64,000 nucleotides of DNA, from positions 1 through 64,000 of the forward strand of contig MPNL01000004.1 of assembly GCA_002239005.1 (NCBI GenBank). The letters run 5' to 3'. The position numbers and the translations under genes are program-made. Source of the DNA: Truepera sp. bin119 (GTDB taxonomy: Bacteria > Deinococcota > Deinococci > Deinococcales > Trueperaceae). Of this stretch, positions 8,767 through 18,235 are shown in pieces. The notes under the pieces were generated by a model, which worked only from the letters and a program-made list of their open reading frames with translations, had not been told where the DNA came from and made no database searches. Each line of letters begins with the position of its first letter. The first letter of the stretch is position 1.

Positions 8767-10124
8767 ATGCTGGTCATCAGTCCTTCGCGAACGCTCGTAT
8801 CTGAACTGTCGGCACTGGTCGGTGAAACAGTAGTCCTGCGAGGCTGGGTCCACAATCGCCGCGACCTAGGGGGCATCCAATTCCTTCTGCTGCGGGATCG
8901 ATCGGGCGCGGTCCAGTGCGTGTTCGAGAACACCCCTATTCCGCTATTCGAAAGCTGCGTGGAGGTCCACGGCGCTGTCGTCGAGAATGCTAAGGCACCG
9001 GGCGGCCTCGAGGTGCACGGACAGACTCTCAATATCATCACTGCTGCAACCAACCCCCCCCCCATCAAGACCGCCAAGCAGGAGGGGCCCCCCAATCCCC
9101 CCACCCCCCTTAGGCATGCCCCCCCCCCCCCAGCGAGATCGCCAAGGAGGAGGGGCACGCCAATCCCGACACGCTGCTTGAGTATCGCCACGTCTCGCTA
9201 CGTGGGCTCAAGGCCCAAGCGATCCTGAAAACCCAGGCAGAACTGGTCAGGACCTTCCGCGAGTACCTCGACGGCGCCGGCTTCACAGAGATCTTCACCC
9301 CCAAGCTTGTGGCGGCCGGTGCCGAAGGGGGCGCCAACCTGTTCGAGGTCGACTACTATGGTAAGCGCGCCTACCTAGCCCAGTCTCCCCAGCTCTACAA
9401 GCAGATTATGGTGGGCGTATACGAGCGGGTCTATGAGGTCGCCCCGGTCTATCGCGCCGAACTCTCCCACACCAGCCGCCATCTCGCTGAATACCTATCG
9501 CTCGATGTCGAGATGGGCTTCATCGAGGATGATGGCGACCTAATGACCCTTGGAGAGACCCTCCTAAAACACATGATGGCTCAGGTGGCCGAGCGCTGTG
9601 CCCTGCAGCTAAAGCGATTGGGGGCCGAGGTTCCCAACCCCGACGTGGACTTCCCCCGCATTCCCCTGCTCGAAGCTAGGGAACTGGTTGCCAAGCGGTA
9701 CGGCCACAATACGGGTGGGAAGGACCTCGACCCCGAGGCTGAGCGGCTGCTAGGCCGCTGGGCTCAGGAGGAGCACGATAGCGACTTCGTGTTTGTCACC
9801 CACTATCCGCAGGCGGCGCGGCCCTTTTACACCTACCCCACCCCGGACGGTCTCACTCGGGGCCTAGACCTCATCTTCCGGGGCGTCGAGATCGCTTCGG
9901 GGGGGCAGCGCATTCACGAATACGCCACACTAGTAGATGAACTCCTCAAGCGGGCAATGGAACCTGATGACTTCCGCGGCTACCTCGAGGTGTTCAGGCA
10001 CGGCATGCCCCCTCACGGCGGTTTCGCCATCGGCACAGAGCGGCTCACCGCGCTCCTTCTAGGCATCCCTAATGTCCGTTTCACACGGGCGTTCCCGCGT
10101 GACGGCAGTCGCTTGCAACCTTGA
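8767..10124 (+). CDS. aspS: Aspartyl-tRNA synthetase, archaeal type (frame broken by a garbled duplicate)
   Basis: The N-terminal part (to about 9060) is the OB-fold anticodon-binding domain, with [20 protein letters not shown]. The C-terminal part (from about 9135, in another frame) is the class II catalytic core, with motif 2 [20 protein letters not shown] and motif 3 [20 protein letters not shown]. The compact form without a bacterial insertion domain is the archaeal-type AspRS, often non-discriminating, which would also make Asp-tRNA-Asn for transamidation. At 9050-9183 a C-rich segment is followed by a clean copy of the same sequence 68 bases later, which breaks the frame; I think this is an assembly error. 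GAGGAG precedes the ATG. Confidence 0.88.
9050..9183 (+). repeat. Garbled tandem duplicate inside aspS
   Basis: GCCAAGCAGGAGGGG at 9073 and GCCAAGGAGGAGGGG at 9141 are 68 bases apart. The first copy has many bases replaced by C (runs up to about 14), while the second encodes the expected protein. Confidence 0.75.
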
Positions 10125-10677
10125 CAACCCCTGCGTTGTCGATGGTAGAGGCATAGCTATAGCCTCAGCAAGATAAGTCTCAATCGACACCGAATGCGAG
10201 CAGGCTTGCCTCGAAGACCGGTATGGGGAGGCATCTTCTTAAGATTTAAACCTTAGTTTCAGTAAAGTCACCAGTAAGAGTAGGCCAAGAGCCTATCCGA
10301 GCACCTCAAGAGCGGTGAGGAAACCTCAAAAGGGAAGGACAAGCGATCGACAGCAAGGACTCTCCTGCACCCCTCGGAGGAGAACCTTATCGGCAGAGGT
10401 AAGTGAGACAGCAAGAATCCAAAGACCGGCCAACTGGGGCTTGGCGAGAACGGACAGTCAGCGAGGTATTGGTGGTGGCCCGTCGTGGCTGGCGAAACCC
10501 CACAGCATTCGGGTCAGGTAGAGCGGGAACTTGGCGTTCATTCGACTCTCCTGCAGCCAAGCCATATTCTACTCAGCCTAGTGGTTCCCGGATAGGATCT
10601 TAACCACTAGAGACGACTCCTAATCATCGATGTGAGAGGGAGATCAAGGGTGCGGGGACGGGTGCAGAGTAGCCTCG
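10125..10677. other. Intergenic region, nothing recognised
   Basis: About 550 bases between convergent aspS and murA. I find no gene, tRNA or known RNA motif. Base composition is less GC-rich than the flanks around 10235-10275. Confidence 0.5.
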
Positions 10678-11970
10678 TCAGGCCTTCAGCGACAGGGTGG
10701 CACCCAGCGTGGCCAGCTTCCGCTCGAGATCTTGATAGCCCCGTTCTAGGTGCTCGATGCCAGCGATAGCACTCGTACCGGTTGCGGCCAGCGCGGCAAT
10801 AACGAGGGCACCGCCTGCCCGTAGATCAGTCACATGGGCCTCTCCTCCGGAGAGGGGACCACCGCCAATGCGGAAGTCGGCGAGGTCGCTTTCCCAAGTC
10901 AGGCGAGCTCCAAGGCGAGCAAGTTCGGGCAAGTAGGCGGTCCTTTGAGGGAACACTCTGTCCACGATCCGGCTCTCCCCCGGCACAGTGGCCAAGAAGG
11001 CTGCCATCTGCGGGTGAAGGTCGGTGGGGAAGCCGGGGTACGGTTCAGCGGTGACGAAAAGGGGAGAGAGAGCTCGCGAGCGCGCATCCATCTCCAGGGT
11101 TCCAGGGGCCACCAACTTGACGGAGGCGCCAGCCCTCCACAACTGGTCAACGACAGGGGCTAAGTGGGTGGGTTCGACTCCGTGGAGAGTCACCCGCCCG
11201 CGAGTAGCGGCGGCAGCTAGCAGGTAGGTGCCAGCCTCCATCCGGTCAGGTATCACGTTGTACTCTCCCCCAGAGAGAGCGCCGACACCACACACGGTGA
11301 TAGTGTCCCCAGTTACGAAGATCCTGGCCCCGAGTTGATTTAAGAAATCGACCAGGGCCAACACCTCAGGTTCGGTCGAGGCGTTCTCAAGCACCACCTC
11401 GGTCGCGTTCAGAGTGGCGGCCATTATGGCGTTCCGGGTCCCCCCTACGGTACGAATCTGGAATCGCACCCGGCCCGCCAGCGGCTGGCGGTAGGCAGCG
11501 GTCACCGAGCCCTCGATCTCAGTAACGTGAACTCCAATCGCGCGCATCGCCCTTATGTGCTGGTCGATGGGGCGCGGACCGAGTCGGCAGCCGCCCGGGA
11601 AGGTGAGTTCAGCCTCGCCCTCGCGCCCGAGGATCGGCCCTAGCAACTCGAACGATGCGCGCATGCGGAGCACGAGGGCCGGGGGTGGAAAGACAGACAC
11701 CAGTTCAGGGGTGTGGAGCGTGAGCGAGGAGGGTCCGGTCCAGCTCCAGCGAGTGCCAAGATGTTCAAGGATCGCGAGGAGCACCTCGACGTCGACGATC
11801 CTCGGGACCCGATGAAGGGTCACGGGGTCCCGTGCCAGGAGACTAGCAGCGAGGAGAGGCAGGGCAGCGTTCTTGGCTCCCGAAACCTCTACTTCACCTG
11901 CAAGGGGAATGCCACCCTGGATGAGTAGGGCGTGGCCTGAGCGGGTGGTGCCGGACAGCGGTGGGGTCAT
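10678..11970 (-). CDS. murA: UDP-N-acetylglucosamine 1-carboxyvinyltransferase
   Basis: MurA adds enolpyruvate from PEP to UDP-GlcNAc, the first committed step of peptidoglycan synthesis. The N-terminal substrate motif VSGAKNAALPLLAASLL and the active-site loop with the nucleophilic cysteine, PGGCRLGPRPIDQHI (about residue 120), are intact, as is IPDRMEAGTYL. I chose the ATG at 11970 (about 430 residues) because AAGGGGAAGAGG precedes it by seven bases. A GTG at 12006 would add 12 residues and also has an AAGGGGAGGTGG site. The two sites lie in a short near-repeat of AATATCTTAAGGGGA-type sequence, so both starts are possible. Confidence 0.93.
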   Translation of the reverse strand: MTPPLSGTTRSGHALLIQGGIPLAGEVEVSGAKNAALPLLAASLLARDPVTLHRVPRIVDVEVLLAILEHLGTRWSWTGPSSLTLHTPELVSVFPPPALVLRMRASFELLGPILGREGEAELTFPGGCRLGPRPIDQHIRAMRAIGVHVTEIEGSVTAAYRQPLAGRVRFQIRTVGGTRNAIMAATLNATEVVLENASTEPEVLALVDFLNQLGARIFVTGDTITVCGVGALSGGEYNVIPDRMEAGTYLLAAAATRGRVTLHGVEPTHLAPVVDQLWRAGASVKLVAPGTLEMDARSRALSPLFVTAEPYPGFPTDLHPQMAAFLATVPGESRIVDRVFPQRTAYLPELARLGARLTWESDLADFRIGGGPLSGGEAHVTDLRAGGALVIAALAATGTSAIAGIEHLERGYQDLERKLATLGATLSLKA

Positions 11971-12293
11971 GAAGTATCCTCTTCCCCTTAAGATATCAAT
12001 ATCCACCTCCCCTTAAGATATTAGGTAGCTTACACATATTACACAAACAAGGCCGACATGGATCCGCAATCCAGGGAGGACTGAACGGCACGCACAGCGT
12101 AGGCACCCACCCCCACGCTGCGGATGGCACAGGGAGTGGGGACAAGGCCCTGAGCAGCATGTTGATCGAGAATTACTCCCCCTACCCCGTCGAGCCGTAC
12201 CCGCCTAAGAACTCTGGGAGAATCGGTGGGACCGCACGCAGGCTCATGCGCCAGCGAACCCAGCCCTGTCGGCGTGGTCGCCTCAGCCCAGGA

Positions 12294-12962
12294 TTAGTCC
12301 GATGCTGCAGGGCGTCCTATGAACAGAGGTGTTACCCGTTCCCCCTTAAGGACGACATGGTGTTCTCGGCACCGCGGTTCATAGCTCTCCGAAGCACCGA
12401 CGAGAATCACCGGGTCGTCGATGTGTGCGGGCTGTCCCTGGATGAGCCGCTGGGTGCGAGTGGCTGCTCTCCCACAATAGCAGATGGCGGTCAGCTTTAT
12501 CACCACCTCGGCCCGGGCGAGCAGGTCCGGCATCGATCCAAAAGGTTCGCCTCGGAAGTCCAGGTCGAGACCAGCCACAATCATCCGCTTGCCTTCGTCC
12601 GCGAGCTTCAGAGCGAGTGAGGTAAGTCTTTTACCGACAAATTGCCCCTCGTCCACCGCGATCACCTGGGTATCCCGCTTAAGGGTGGCCTCAATCTCTT
12701 CCACGCTCTGAACCGGATGTGCCTCGAGTGTGTGCCCGCTGTGTGAGGCGATGGCGACGGCATCGTAGCGGTCATCAACGACGGGTTTGAACACCTGCAC
12801 CCGCTGCTTTGCGATAAGGGCACGGGCGACGCGCCGAATGAGTTCTTCGGATTTCCCAGAGAACATCGGTCCTGTGATGACCTCGAGCCAACCTCCGCCG
12901 AATGCGTAGAAGGGCATGGACAATGGTACCAGAGGAACTGGGTGCTCATTGGGCACCGCCAC
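12294..12962 (-). CDS. tdk: Thymidine kinase, type II
   Basis: The P-loop [18 protein letters not shown] (about residue 28 on) and the catalytic segment [11 protein letters not shown] show a type II thymidine kinase, which phosphorylates thymidine for dTTP salvage. The zinc-binding lasso is present: [13 protein letters not shown] and, later, EPRCREHH. From the GTG at 12962 the protein has 222 residues. An ATG at 12917 would give 207, closer to the family norm, since homologues start a few residues before the first strand. Neither start has a strong ribosome site. Confidence 0.92.
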   Translation of the reverse strand: MAVPNEHPVPLVPLSMPFYAFGGGWLEVITGPMFSGKSEELIRRVARALIAKQRVQVFKPVVDDRYDAVAIASHSGHTLEAHPVQSVEEIEATLKRDTQVIAVDEGQFVGKRLTSLALKLADEGKRMIVAGLDLDFRGEPFGSMPDLLARAEVVIKLTAICYCGRAATRTQRLIQGQPAHIDDPVILVGASESYEPRCREHHVVLKGERVTPLFIGRPAASD

Positions 12963-13025
12963 CGACCCGACTCAGCCTAACACTTCCCTACCGGTCAGTG
13001 ACGAGTCGCGCGGGGTAGTGGGTGA

Positions 13026-13048
13026 GCACCTCCCCGCCAGGGAGGTGC
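13026..13048. other. Perfect 9-bp hairpin between tdk and hslV
   Basis: GCACCTCCC (13026-13034) and GGGAGGTGC (13040-13048) flank a five-base loop. No T run follows on either strand, so a terminator is uncertain; it lies between two divergent genes and could be an operator. Confidence 0.4.
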
Positions 13049-13198
13049 AGTTCAGGAGTCAGAAACGCCCCCCCACAGAAAAGGGGACCCCGGAAGCGGC
13101 GACTCAGCACGGCGTTGACCTACTCAAATCTGACATGTCTCCCATCTAGAATTCTGACTGGCTTTCCTCTCGGTCACCCCTGATATGCTTGCTGCCAT

Positions 13199-13750
13199 AT
13201 GACCCGAATGCACGGCACTACCATCGTCGCTGTCCACAGGGACGGCGTGTCCGCTCTCGCCGGAGATGGGCAAGTCACGCTGGGCGACCAGATCGTCAAG
13301 AGGGGGGCGGTAAAGGTCCGTACCCTGATGGATGGCCGGGTCCTAGCGGGGTTCGCCGGCGCTGTGAGTGACGCCTTCACTCTCATGGACAAGTTCGAAG
13401 GACACCTGAACTCGACCCGGGGCAACCTGACCCGTGCTGCGGTCGAGACCGTCAAAGAGTGGCGCACCGACAGGGTGCTCCGAAACCTCGAGGCCTTGCT
13501 GATTGTCGCCGACGAGGAGCAGATCCTGACCCTTTCTGGGGTCGGCGACGTGGTTGCACCCGACGAGCCGGTCGCAGGCATCGGATCTGGTGGTGGCTAT
13601 GCCCAAGCTGCTGCGTCCGCACTGCTACGCCACAGCGACCTCCCAGCCGACGAGATCGCCCGAGAAGCGATCTACATCGCCGCCGACATCGATCTCTACA
13701 CCAGCGGCACCGCCACCGTGCTAACCTCGTCACCCAGGGAATCCGCATGA
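13199..13750 (+). CDS. hslV: HslV peptidase subunit of the HslUV protease
   Basis: This 183-residue subunit forms the proteolytic double ring of HslUV (ClpQY) in the cytoplasm. The mature N-terminus is the catalytic threonine in HGTTIVAVHRDG, followed by GDGQVTLGDQIVK; the terminal residues before the Thr are removed. The C-terminal part has the family motif GSGGGYAQAAASALL. The ATG at 13199 follows a TATGCT box (13184-13189) by nine bases, with no ribosome site, which suggests a leaderless message; an ATG at 13208 is the alternative. The stop overlaps the hslU start by four bases. Confidence 0.94.
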   Translation: MTRMHGTTIVAVHRDGVSALAGDGQVTLGDQIVKRGAVKVRTLMDGRVLAGFAGAVSDAFTLMDKFEGHLNSTRGNLTRAAVETVKEWRTDRVLRNLEALLIVADEEQILTLSGVGDVVAPDEPVAGIGSGGGYAQAAASALLRHSDLPADEIAREAIYIAADIDLYTSGTATVLTSSPRESA

Positions 13751-15057
13751 CTTCCGAGGCCATTGTCCGAGCTGCTGCAGGCCTTACCCCCCTGCAAATC
13801 GTTGCAGAGTTGGACAAGCACATCATCGGGCAGTACAAGGCAAAGCGCTCGGTCGCCGTGGCCCTGCGCAACCACTACCGGAGGCGCCAGCTACCGGAAG
13901 AGCTACAGGTCGAGATTACGCCTAAGAACATCCTCATGATCGGGCCCACTGGCGTCGGCAAGACCGAGATCGCCCGGCGGCTAGCGAAGCTTGCCAAGGC
14001 TCCCTTCGTTAAGGTCGAGGCCACCAAATTCACCGAGGTAGGGTATGTCGGTCGTGACGTCGAATCCATCGTGCGAGACCTGATACAGGCTGCCTATGTG
14101 ATGGTCGAGAGCGAGAAGAAAGAGGAGGTCAGGGAGCGAGCCGTTGCGGCAGCCGAAGCGAGGCTGCTGGACGTCCTGCTCCCGGGCGGCACCCAGGAGG
14201 GGCGAGAGAAGATGCGAGCGCTCCTCGCGGCAGGCAAGCTCGACGCCCGCCAGATAGAAATCGAGGTCAACGACGAACGTCCCCAAGCCTCTATGATGAT
14301 CCCCGGCATGGAGGAGGTGGGCCTCAATCTGCAAGACATGCTCTCAAGCGTGATGCCCAAGCGAAGAGTGCAGCGCAAAGTATCTGTGGCCGAGGCGCGC
14401 AAAGCCCTCGAGAGCGAAGAGGCCAGCAACCTCATCGATCACGACGAGGTGAGTCGGGAAGCGGTGTACCGGGCCGAGAATCAGGGGCTGGTGTTCCTCG
14501 ACGAGATCGACAAGATCGCTTCCGACGATAGCCGTAGCGGCTCGGACGTCAGCGGCGAGGGGGTGCAGCGCGACCTGCTGCCCATTGTCGAGGGAACGCA
14601 GGTGAACACACGTTACGGTCAGGTGAGGACCGACCACGTTCTCTTCATCGCCGCTGGCGCCTTCAGCACAGCCAAACCGTCCGACCTGATCCCGGAGCTT
14701 CAGGGACGCTTCCCCATCCGGGTGGAACTCGAGGAGTTGATGGCTGCCGACTTTCAGCGGATCCTCACTCAGCCCAAGCACTCGCTGACCCGGCAGTACA
14801 CCGAGCTGCTACAGGTGGACGGCACCGAACTCAGGTTCGAGGAGTCCGGTGTGGTCGCGGTCGCCAAGTACGCCGAGAAGGTCAATCAAGAGATTGAAAA
14901 CATCGGTGCCCGGAGGCTCCACACCGTCCTTGAGACCGTTCTCGAGGATGTAAGCTTTGGCACCGATCTCGGCCCTGTGGTCATCGACGGTGCCTACGTC
15001 AAGGCCAAGATCGCATCCATTGTGGAGGACGAGGACCTGTCGAAGTATATCCTCTGA
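13747..15057 (+). CDS. hslU: HslU ATPase subunit of the HslUV protease
   Basis: The 436-residue AAA+ ATPase unfolds substrates and feeds them to HslV. The Walker A motif is MIGPTGVGKTEIARRLAKLA (about residue 60), the pore loop is in the KFTEVGYVGRDVES segment, Walker B is LVFLDEIDKIAS, and sensor 2 lies in GARRLHTVLE near the C-terminus. The C-terminal tail DLSKYIL is the piece that docks in HslV. The intermediate domain is shorter than in E. coli HslU. I chose the ATG at 13747, coupled to the hslV stop, over a longer open frame that starts inside hslV. Confidence 0.96.
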   Translation: MTSEAIVRAAAGLTPLQIVAELDKHIIGQYKAKRSVAVALRNHYRRRQLPEELQVEITPKNILMIGPTGVGKTEIARRLAKLAKAPFVKVEATKFTEVGYVGRDVESIVRDLIQAAYVMVESEKKEEVRERAVAAAEARLLDVLLPGGTQEGREKMRALLAAGKLDARQIEIEVNDERPQASMMIPGMEEVGLNLQDMLSSVMPKRRVQRKVSVAEARKALESEEASNLIDHDEVSREAVYRAENQGLVFLDEIDKIASDDSRSGSDVSGEGVQRDLLPIVEGTQVNTRYGQVRTDHVLFIAAGAFSTAKPSDLIPELQGRFPIRVELEELMAADFQRILTQPKHSLTRQYTELLQVDGTELRFEESGVVAVAKYAEKVNQEIENIGARRLHTVLETVLEDVSFGTDLGPVVIDGAYVKAKIASIVEDEDLSKYIL

Positions 15058-15063
15058 ACCTCA

Positions 15064-15086
15064 TCCAGGGAGAGGAACTCTCTGGA
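15064..15086. terminator. Weak bidirectional hairpin between hslU and the LysM gene
   Basis: TCCA and TGGA enclose GAGAG, a GAA loop and CTCTC, with a two-base bulge. It lies between convergent genes but has no T run, so the terminator call is tentative. Confidence 0.35.
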
Positions 15087-15108
15087 TACAGCGAGGCCGA
15101 GGCAGCTA

Positions 15109-16500
15109 TTAGGGCACGATGAGCACTATGTTAGGGTAGATCAGATCGGGATTGTCTCCTATGAGGAAGCTGTTCGCCGCAGCGATGTCCGGCCAGCGGT
15201 TACCATCCCGGTAGAAGAAGAATGCGATTGAGGAGAGTGAGTCGAACGGCTGCACGGTGTAGATCCCTCGGGCACCAGTAAGCCGGGCAACCTCTTTCTG
15301 GGCCTCCTCTAGGGCTGCACGGGTGGCCTCGAGTTGCTGGCGCTGGGCGTCGCTCAGGTCACCGAGTTGCACCGATTCCTCAAGAAGGGCCTGATATTGG
15401 GCTGCTAGGTCGCTGGCGAGCGCCTGCGCCTCTCCGAGTTCACCTGTCGCCCGCTCCAACTGCTCGGAGAGCGACCCGTTCTGGTCCACAAGCTGACCGA
15501 ACTGAAGCAGAAGGGCGCCGCGCTCCTCTGAAACCTGCATAAGTGAAGCCTCCAACTCCGCATATCGAGTGGCCGCCGCAGCTACCTCCCCTTCCAATGT
15601 CGTCACTCGGCTCAGCAAGGTGTCCCGTTCAGCCTCCACACCAGCCAGTGTCTCAGCAGCTACTTCGCTAGATGACATCAACTCCTCTTGGAGTGCTTCC
15701 CGTTCAGCCTCCGCACCAGCCAGCGTCTCATTGGCCTCGGAAAGTGAAGCCTCCAAACCCACAGCGATCATCTCCACCTCCCGCAGCCGGCCCTGGGAGA
15801 GGCTCAGTTCAACTTCCAGGGCTGCCTGCCGGTCAGTCAACTCCACCACGCGGGTCTCAAGCGCTTCGACCTCTTCAGTTGTGGCTCGGGCGGCCGTGCT
15901 ACGGACCGACATCAACTCCTCTTGGAGTGCTTCCCGTTCAGCCTCCGCACCAGCCAGCGTCTCATTGGCCTCGGAAAGTGAAGCCTCCAAACCCACAGCG
16001 GAGGCACGTACCCGTGCTAGTTCAACACGGAGGGTGCTTGCTTGGTTAAGTAGTCTCTGCCGGGCCGCTTCCGCAGCTATAAGGTCCGCGAGCAGGGCCT
16101 CCTTTTGGAGGATCGACTCGGCAAGCTGACTCTCGACCTCGGATACGACCCGCGCCTCGACACTCGCGGACGCCTCGCGGGCCACCCTTAGCTCCTCAAC
16201 CAGGGCACCTCTCTCAGAAACGAGGATCTCGGACTCAGCCTCTAGCTCGACCAGCCGGGCACCCGCAGCAGCAGCCCGCTCCTCGGCCTCCTCACGCTCC
16301 AAGGCCAGCGTTCCGAGCTGGTCCTCGAGTGTCGAAATCCGGCCCTGAGCATCTTCGAGGTCATCCTGGAGGTTTTCTACCTGGGTCTCCAGTGCAACCC
16401 TTTGGGCCTCGAGATCCTGTACTGCCCGGTTCGGTCCACAGGCAATCAGAAATGACGCAAGGGAGACCAAGGCTGCAACGGACAGAATTCTCCTAGGCAT
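15109..16500 (-). CDS. Coiled-coil lipoprotein with C-terminal LysM domain
   Basis: The 463-residue protein starts with a signal peptide and lipobox (SFLIAC, Cys 21), so it should be a membrane-anchored lipoprotein. Residues about 27-405 are an almost unbroken, Glu/Ala/Leu-rich coiled coil. Residues about 415-463 (IYTVQPFDSLSSIAFFFYRD, then NPDLIYPNIVLIVP) form a LysM module, which binds peptidoglycan or other GlcNAc polymers. The layout suggests a spacer that links the membrane to the wall. A 93-base stretch is repeated exactly inside the coil. No functional partner is adjacent. Confidence 0.85.
   Translation of the reverse strand: MPRRILSVAALVSLASFLIACGPNRAVQDLEAQRVALETQVENLQDDLEDAQGRISTLEDQLGTLALEREEAEERAAAAGARLVELEAESEILVSERGALVEELRVAREASASVEARVVSEVESQLAESILQKEALLADLIAAEAARQRLLNQASTLRVELARVRASAVGLEASLSEANETLAGAEAEREALQEELMSVRSTAARATTEEVEALETRVVELTDRQAALEVELSLSQGRLREVEMIAVGLEASLSEANETLAGAEAEREALQEELMSSSEVAAETLAGVEAERDTLLSRVTTLEGEVAAAATRYAELEASLMQVSEERGALLLQFGQLVDQNGSLSEQLERATGELGEAQALASDLAAQYQALLEESVQLGDLSDAQRQQLEATRAALEEAQKEVARLTGARGIYTVQPFDSLSSIAFFFYRDGNRWPDIAAANSFLIGDNPDLIYPNIVLIVP
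15674..15766 (-). repeat. 93-bp direct repeat in the LysM gene, copy 1
   Basis: Identical to 15908-16000, spaced 234 bases (78 codons) and in frame. It encodes the coil segment with SLSEANETLAGAEAEREALQ. Confidence 0.9.
15908..16000 (-). repeat. 93-bp direct repeat in the LysM gene, copy 2
   Basis: Second identical copy. Exact nucleotide identity points to a recent internal duplication or gene conversion, since synonymous changes are absent. Confidence 0.9.
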
Positions 16501-16663
16501 TTGATGCGCCTCCTCATCGACAGCATGGCTCGATTCCCACCCAGCAAGCTAGTATAGCCCAGACATCAATCTGAACCCATTCAGGACCTCTTCCCAGGGC
16601 CTCTATCGCCTGCTAGCTGTCCTGGCGTTCCGGTACCACACCTGATCGCTGGTAGCATGGGAT

Positions 16664-17047
16664 ATGCCCCTCCTCGCACAGATGCCCGCCCAACTCGCAC
16701 TGGCCGTGCGGTCCTCGCTCGAAAGGGGAGAGTCCGTGCTGTTCGCCACCCTCCTCGGGAGTAGGCGGGCGCTCGTTCTCACATCGAAGAGAGTTCTCGT
16801 GACCCACCGCGGCTGGCGAGGGGCGCATGTGAAAGCCATCCCGTACGCCCAAGTCGACTATGTACTCGACCGGCGCCACTCGCTCGAGCTATTTGCCAAC
16901 CGGGCTGCGACGCGGCAGGTCCTGCCGGTGCCAGCGGAGCACTTCGACCGTGTACGCGAGCTACTCCGTGCGCACGTGGATAGGGTAACGGAGCCAACCT
17001 CCTGGATCTACCGGATGGTCGATGCCTTCCGAGATTCGCGACACTAG
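16664..17047 (+). CDS. Putative bacterial PH-domain protein
   Basis: The 127-residue protein resembles the short bacterial PH-like (YokE/bPH) domain. It has a leading helix, then strands with the pattern RRALVLTSKRVLVTHRG followed by IPYAQVDYVLDRR, which is where these proteins alternate strands and a turn. There is no signal peptide or membrane segment. The role of such proteins is largely unknown. A TAGCAT box (16653-16658) lies five bases before the ATG, consistent with a leaderless transcript. The IS1-like element inserted about 50 bases downstream of its stop. Confidence 0.6.
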   Translation: MPLLAQMPAQLALAVRSSLERGESVLFATLLGSRRALVLTSKRVLVTHRGWRGAHVKAIPYAQVDYVLDRRHSLELFANRAATRQVLPVPAEHFDRVRELLRAHVDRVTEPTSWIYRMVDAFRDSRH

Positions 17048-17098
17048 ATCGATTTAGTCTCAGCAGACGATTCACTATCAGCAGAAACCCCTCCAACC

Positions 17099-17106
17099 CG
17101 ACGGCG
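17099..17106 (+). repeat. Target site duplication, left
   Basis: CGACGGCG directly before the left inverted repeat, identical to 18476-18483. Confidence 0.85.
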
Positions 17107-17131
17107 GGTCGTAACGTGAGATTATCTCTGC
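17107..17131 (+). repeat. Left terminal inverted repeat of the IS1-like element
   Basis: Twenty-five bases that pair perfectly with 18451-18475; the next base outside the match differs. Confidence 0.9.
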
Positions 17132-17266
17132 TCCCCAAAGGAGGGAGGCCAGTCCTGGTGCATCCTGCACCATGTGAAAAAAACAAACCGACCTCCAATA
17201 GCAAGTCTAGCCTGCACCAATCATGAGTGCCCCAGCTACGGCCGGGCAGGTCAAGGCAACCTCAGA

Positions 17267-17287
17267 GAAGGACGGGTTCGCTGGACC
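17267..17287 (-). repeat. 21-nt hairpin repeat, IS1 copy 1
   Basis: Reverse orientation; stem bases GGT/ACC around loop CCAGCGA. Read through as EGRVRWT. Confidence 0.75.
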
Positions 17288-17416
17288 CGCAAGAGCTACG
17301 GACCGGACCGGATCCGTTACTTACGCTGCCGGAGCTGTGCAGGAGAGTTCAGCGAACGTAAGAACACCCCTTTGTGGAACAGCAAGATCGGTGAAAGCAA
17401 GGCCTGTGCCATTGCT

Positions 17417-17437
17417 GATCCAGCGAATCCGTCCTTG
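17417..17437 (+). repeat. 21-nt hairpin repeat, IS1 copy 2
   Basis: Consensus copy: GAT, loop CCAGCGA, ATC, then CGTCCTTG. Read through as DPANPSL. Confidence 0.85.
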
Positions 17438-17536
17438 CAACTCGCCGAAGGTACTTCGGTGAGGGGAACAGCTCGGCTCACAGGCATCACCCCAGAGGCG
17501 ATCCGGCGACTGGCTTCACGGTTAGGAGTGCACGCC

Positions 17537-17557
17537 GATCCAGCGAATCCGTCCTTG
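17537..17557 (+). repeat. 21-nt hairpin repeat, IS1 copy 3
   Basis: Identical to copy 2 and read in the same frame as DPANPSL. Confidence 0.85.
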
Positions 17558-17728
17558 CGGTTCCACGACCAGCGGGTCCAACAGCTGGCCAGCACCAGCT
17601 TGCAGGCCGATGAACGCTGGGGCTTCGCTGGCAGTAAGCGCGAGCAACTCTGGCAGGCTGAAGTGATCGATCCGGCAACCAGGCTGGTGGTGGCCTTTGC
17701 CACTGGGGTGAGGGACGAACAGCTAGTC

Positions 17729-17749
17729 GGATCCAGCGAATCCGTCCTT
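17729..17749 (+). repeat. 21-nt hairpin repeat, IS1 copy 4
   Basis: Same core as copy 2 but shifted by one base relative to the reading frame, so it is read as GSSESVL. Confidence 0.85.
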
Positions 17750-17786
17750 CAGGTCCTGCAGGACGCTGTTTCTCGCCAAGATCGGA

Positions 17787-17807
17787 CAAGGACGGCTTCG
17801 TTGGAGC
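17787..17807 (-). repeat. 21-nt hairpin repeat, IS1 copy 5
   Basis: Reverse orientation; stem GCT/AGC, loop CCAACGA. Flanks (AACCCGAA and TCCGATCTTG in the reverse strand) look like a second, split copy around it, as at 31617. Confidence 0.65.
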
Positions 17808-17874
17808 TTCGGGTTTCCTATCCCCAGGGAATGGTGCTGTTCAGCGATGGTGAGCCGAGCTATAAGCGACTCTA

Positions 17875-17895
17875 AAACCGGACTCTTCGGGTCCG
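17875..17895 (-). repeat. 21-nt hairpin repeat, IS1 copy 6 (degenerate tail)
   Basis: Reverse orientation; perfect 5-bp stem CGGAC/GTCCG (17879-17883, 17891-17895) around a loop reading CCGAAGA. The tail reads TAAAAC instead of CAAGGA and contributes the stop codon. Confidence 0.6.
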
Positions 17896-18144
17896 CCCCA
17901 TACTCGGCCACCCCTACCGGCCTGCCCGGCAGGGATCGAGAGGCCGGTTCCCCAAGGTACGCTACCGTCTCGGCAGGCGTCAGGCACAGGTAATGGTCCG
18001 CAAGACCAGGCAGGGAGGGCGCCTCGTTGGGGTCGAGGCTCAGATTGCCCATGGAAGTAGTAAGCGCCTAGCCAGGGAGCTCTCTCGGCTGGGCTTCTCG
18101 CAGGCCAACACCAGCACCATCGAACGGCGCAATGGTACGGCACG

Positions 18145-18165
18145 GACCCGTAGAGTCCGTCCTTG
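18145..18165 (+). repeat. 21-nt hairpin repeat, IS1 copy 7
   Basis: Stem GAC/GTC, loop CCGTAGA, tail CGTCCTTG. Read through in the third frame as TRRVRPW. Confidence 0.75.
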
Positions 18166-18214
18166 GATGGACGCGACAAGTGCAAGAAAGACGTTGGCCT
18201 TTGCCAAGACTACT

Positions 18215-18235
18215 GATCCAGCGAATCCGTCCTTG
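18215..18235 (+). repeat. 21-nt hairpin repeat, IS1 copy 8
   Basis: Identical to copies 2 and 3, read as DPANPSL. ACT occurs on both sides, possibly a 3-bp target duplication. Confidence 0.85.

Noticed and set aside
10125-10677. A group II intron or tmRNA in the aspS-murA gap
   Set aside because: No conserved domain V hairpin, tag frame or T-loop could be found.
13459-13746. A long N-terminal extension of HslU
   Set aside because: The open frame runs through hslV in another frame; HslU homology starts at the ATG at 13747, which is coupled to the hslV stop.
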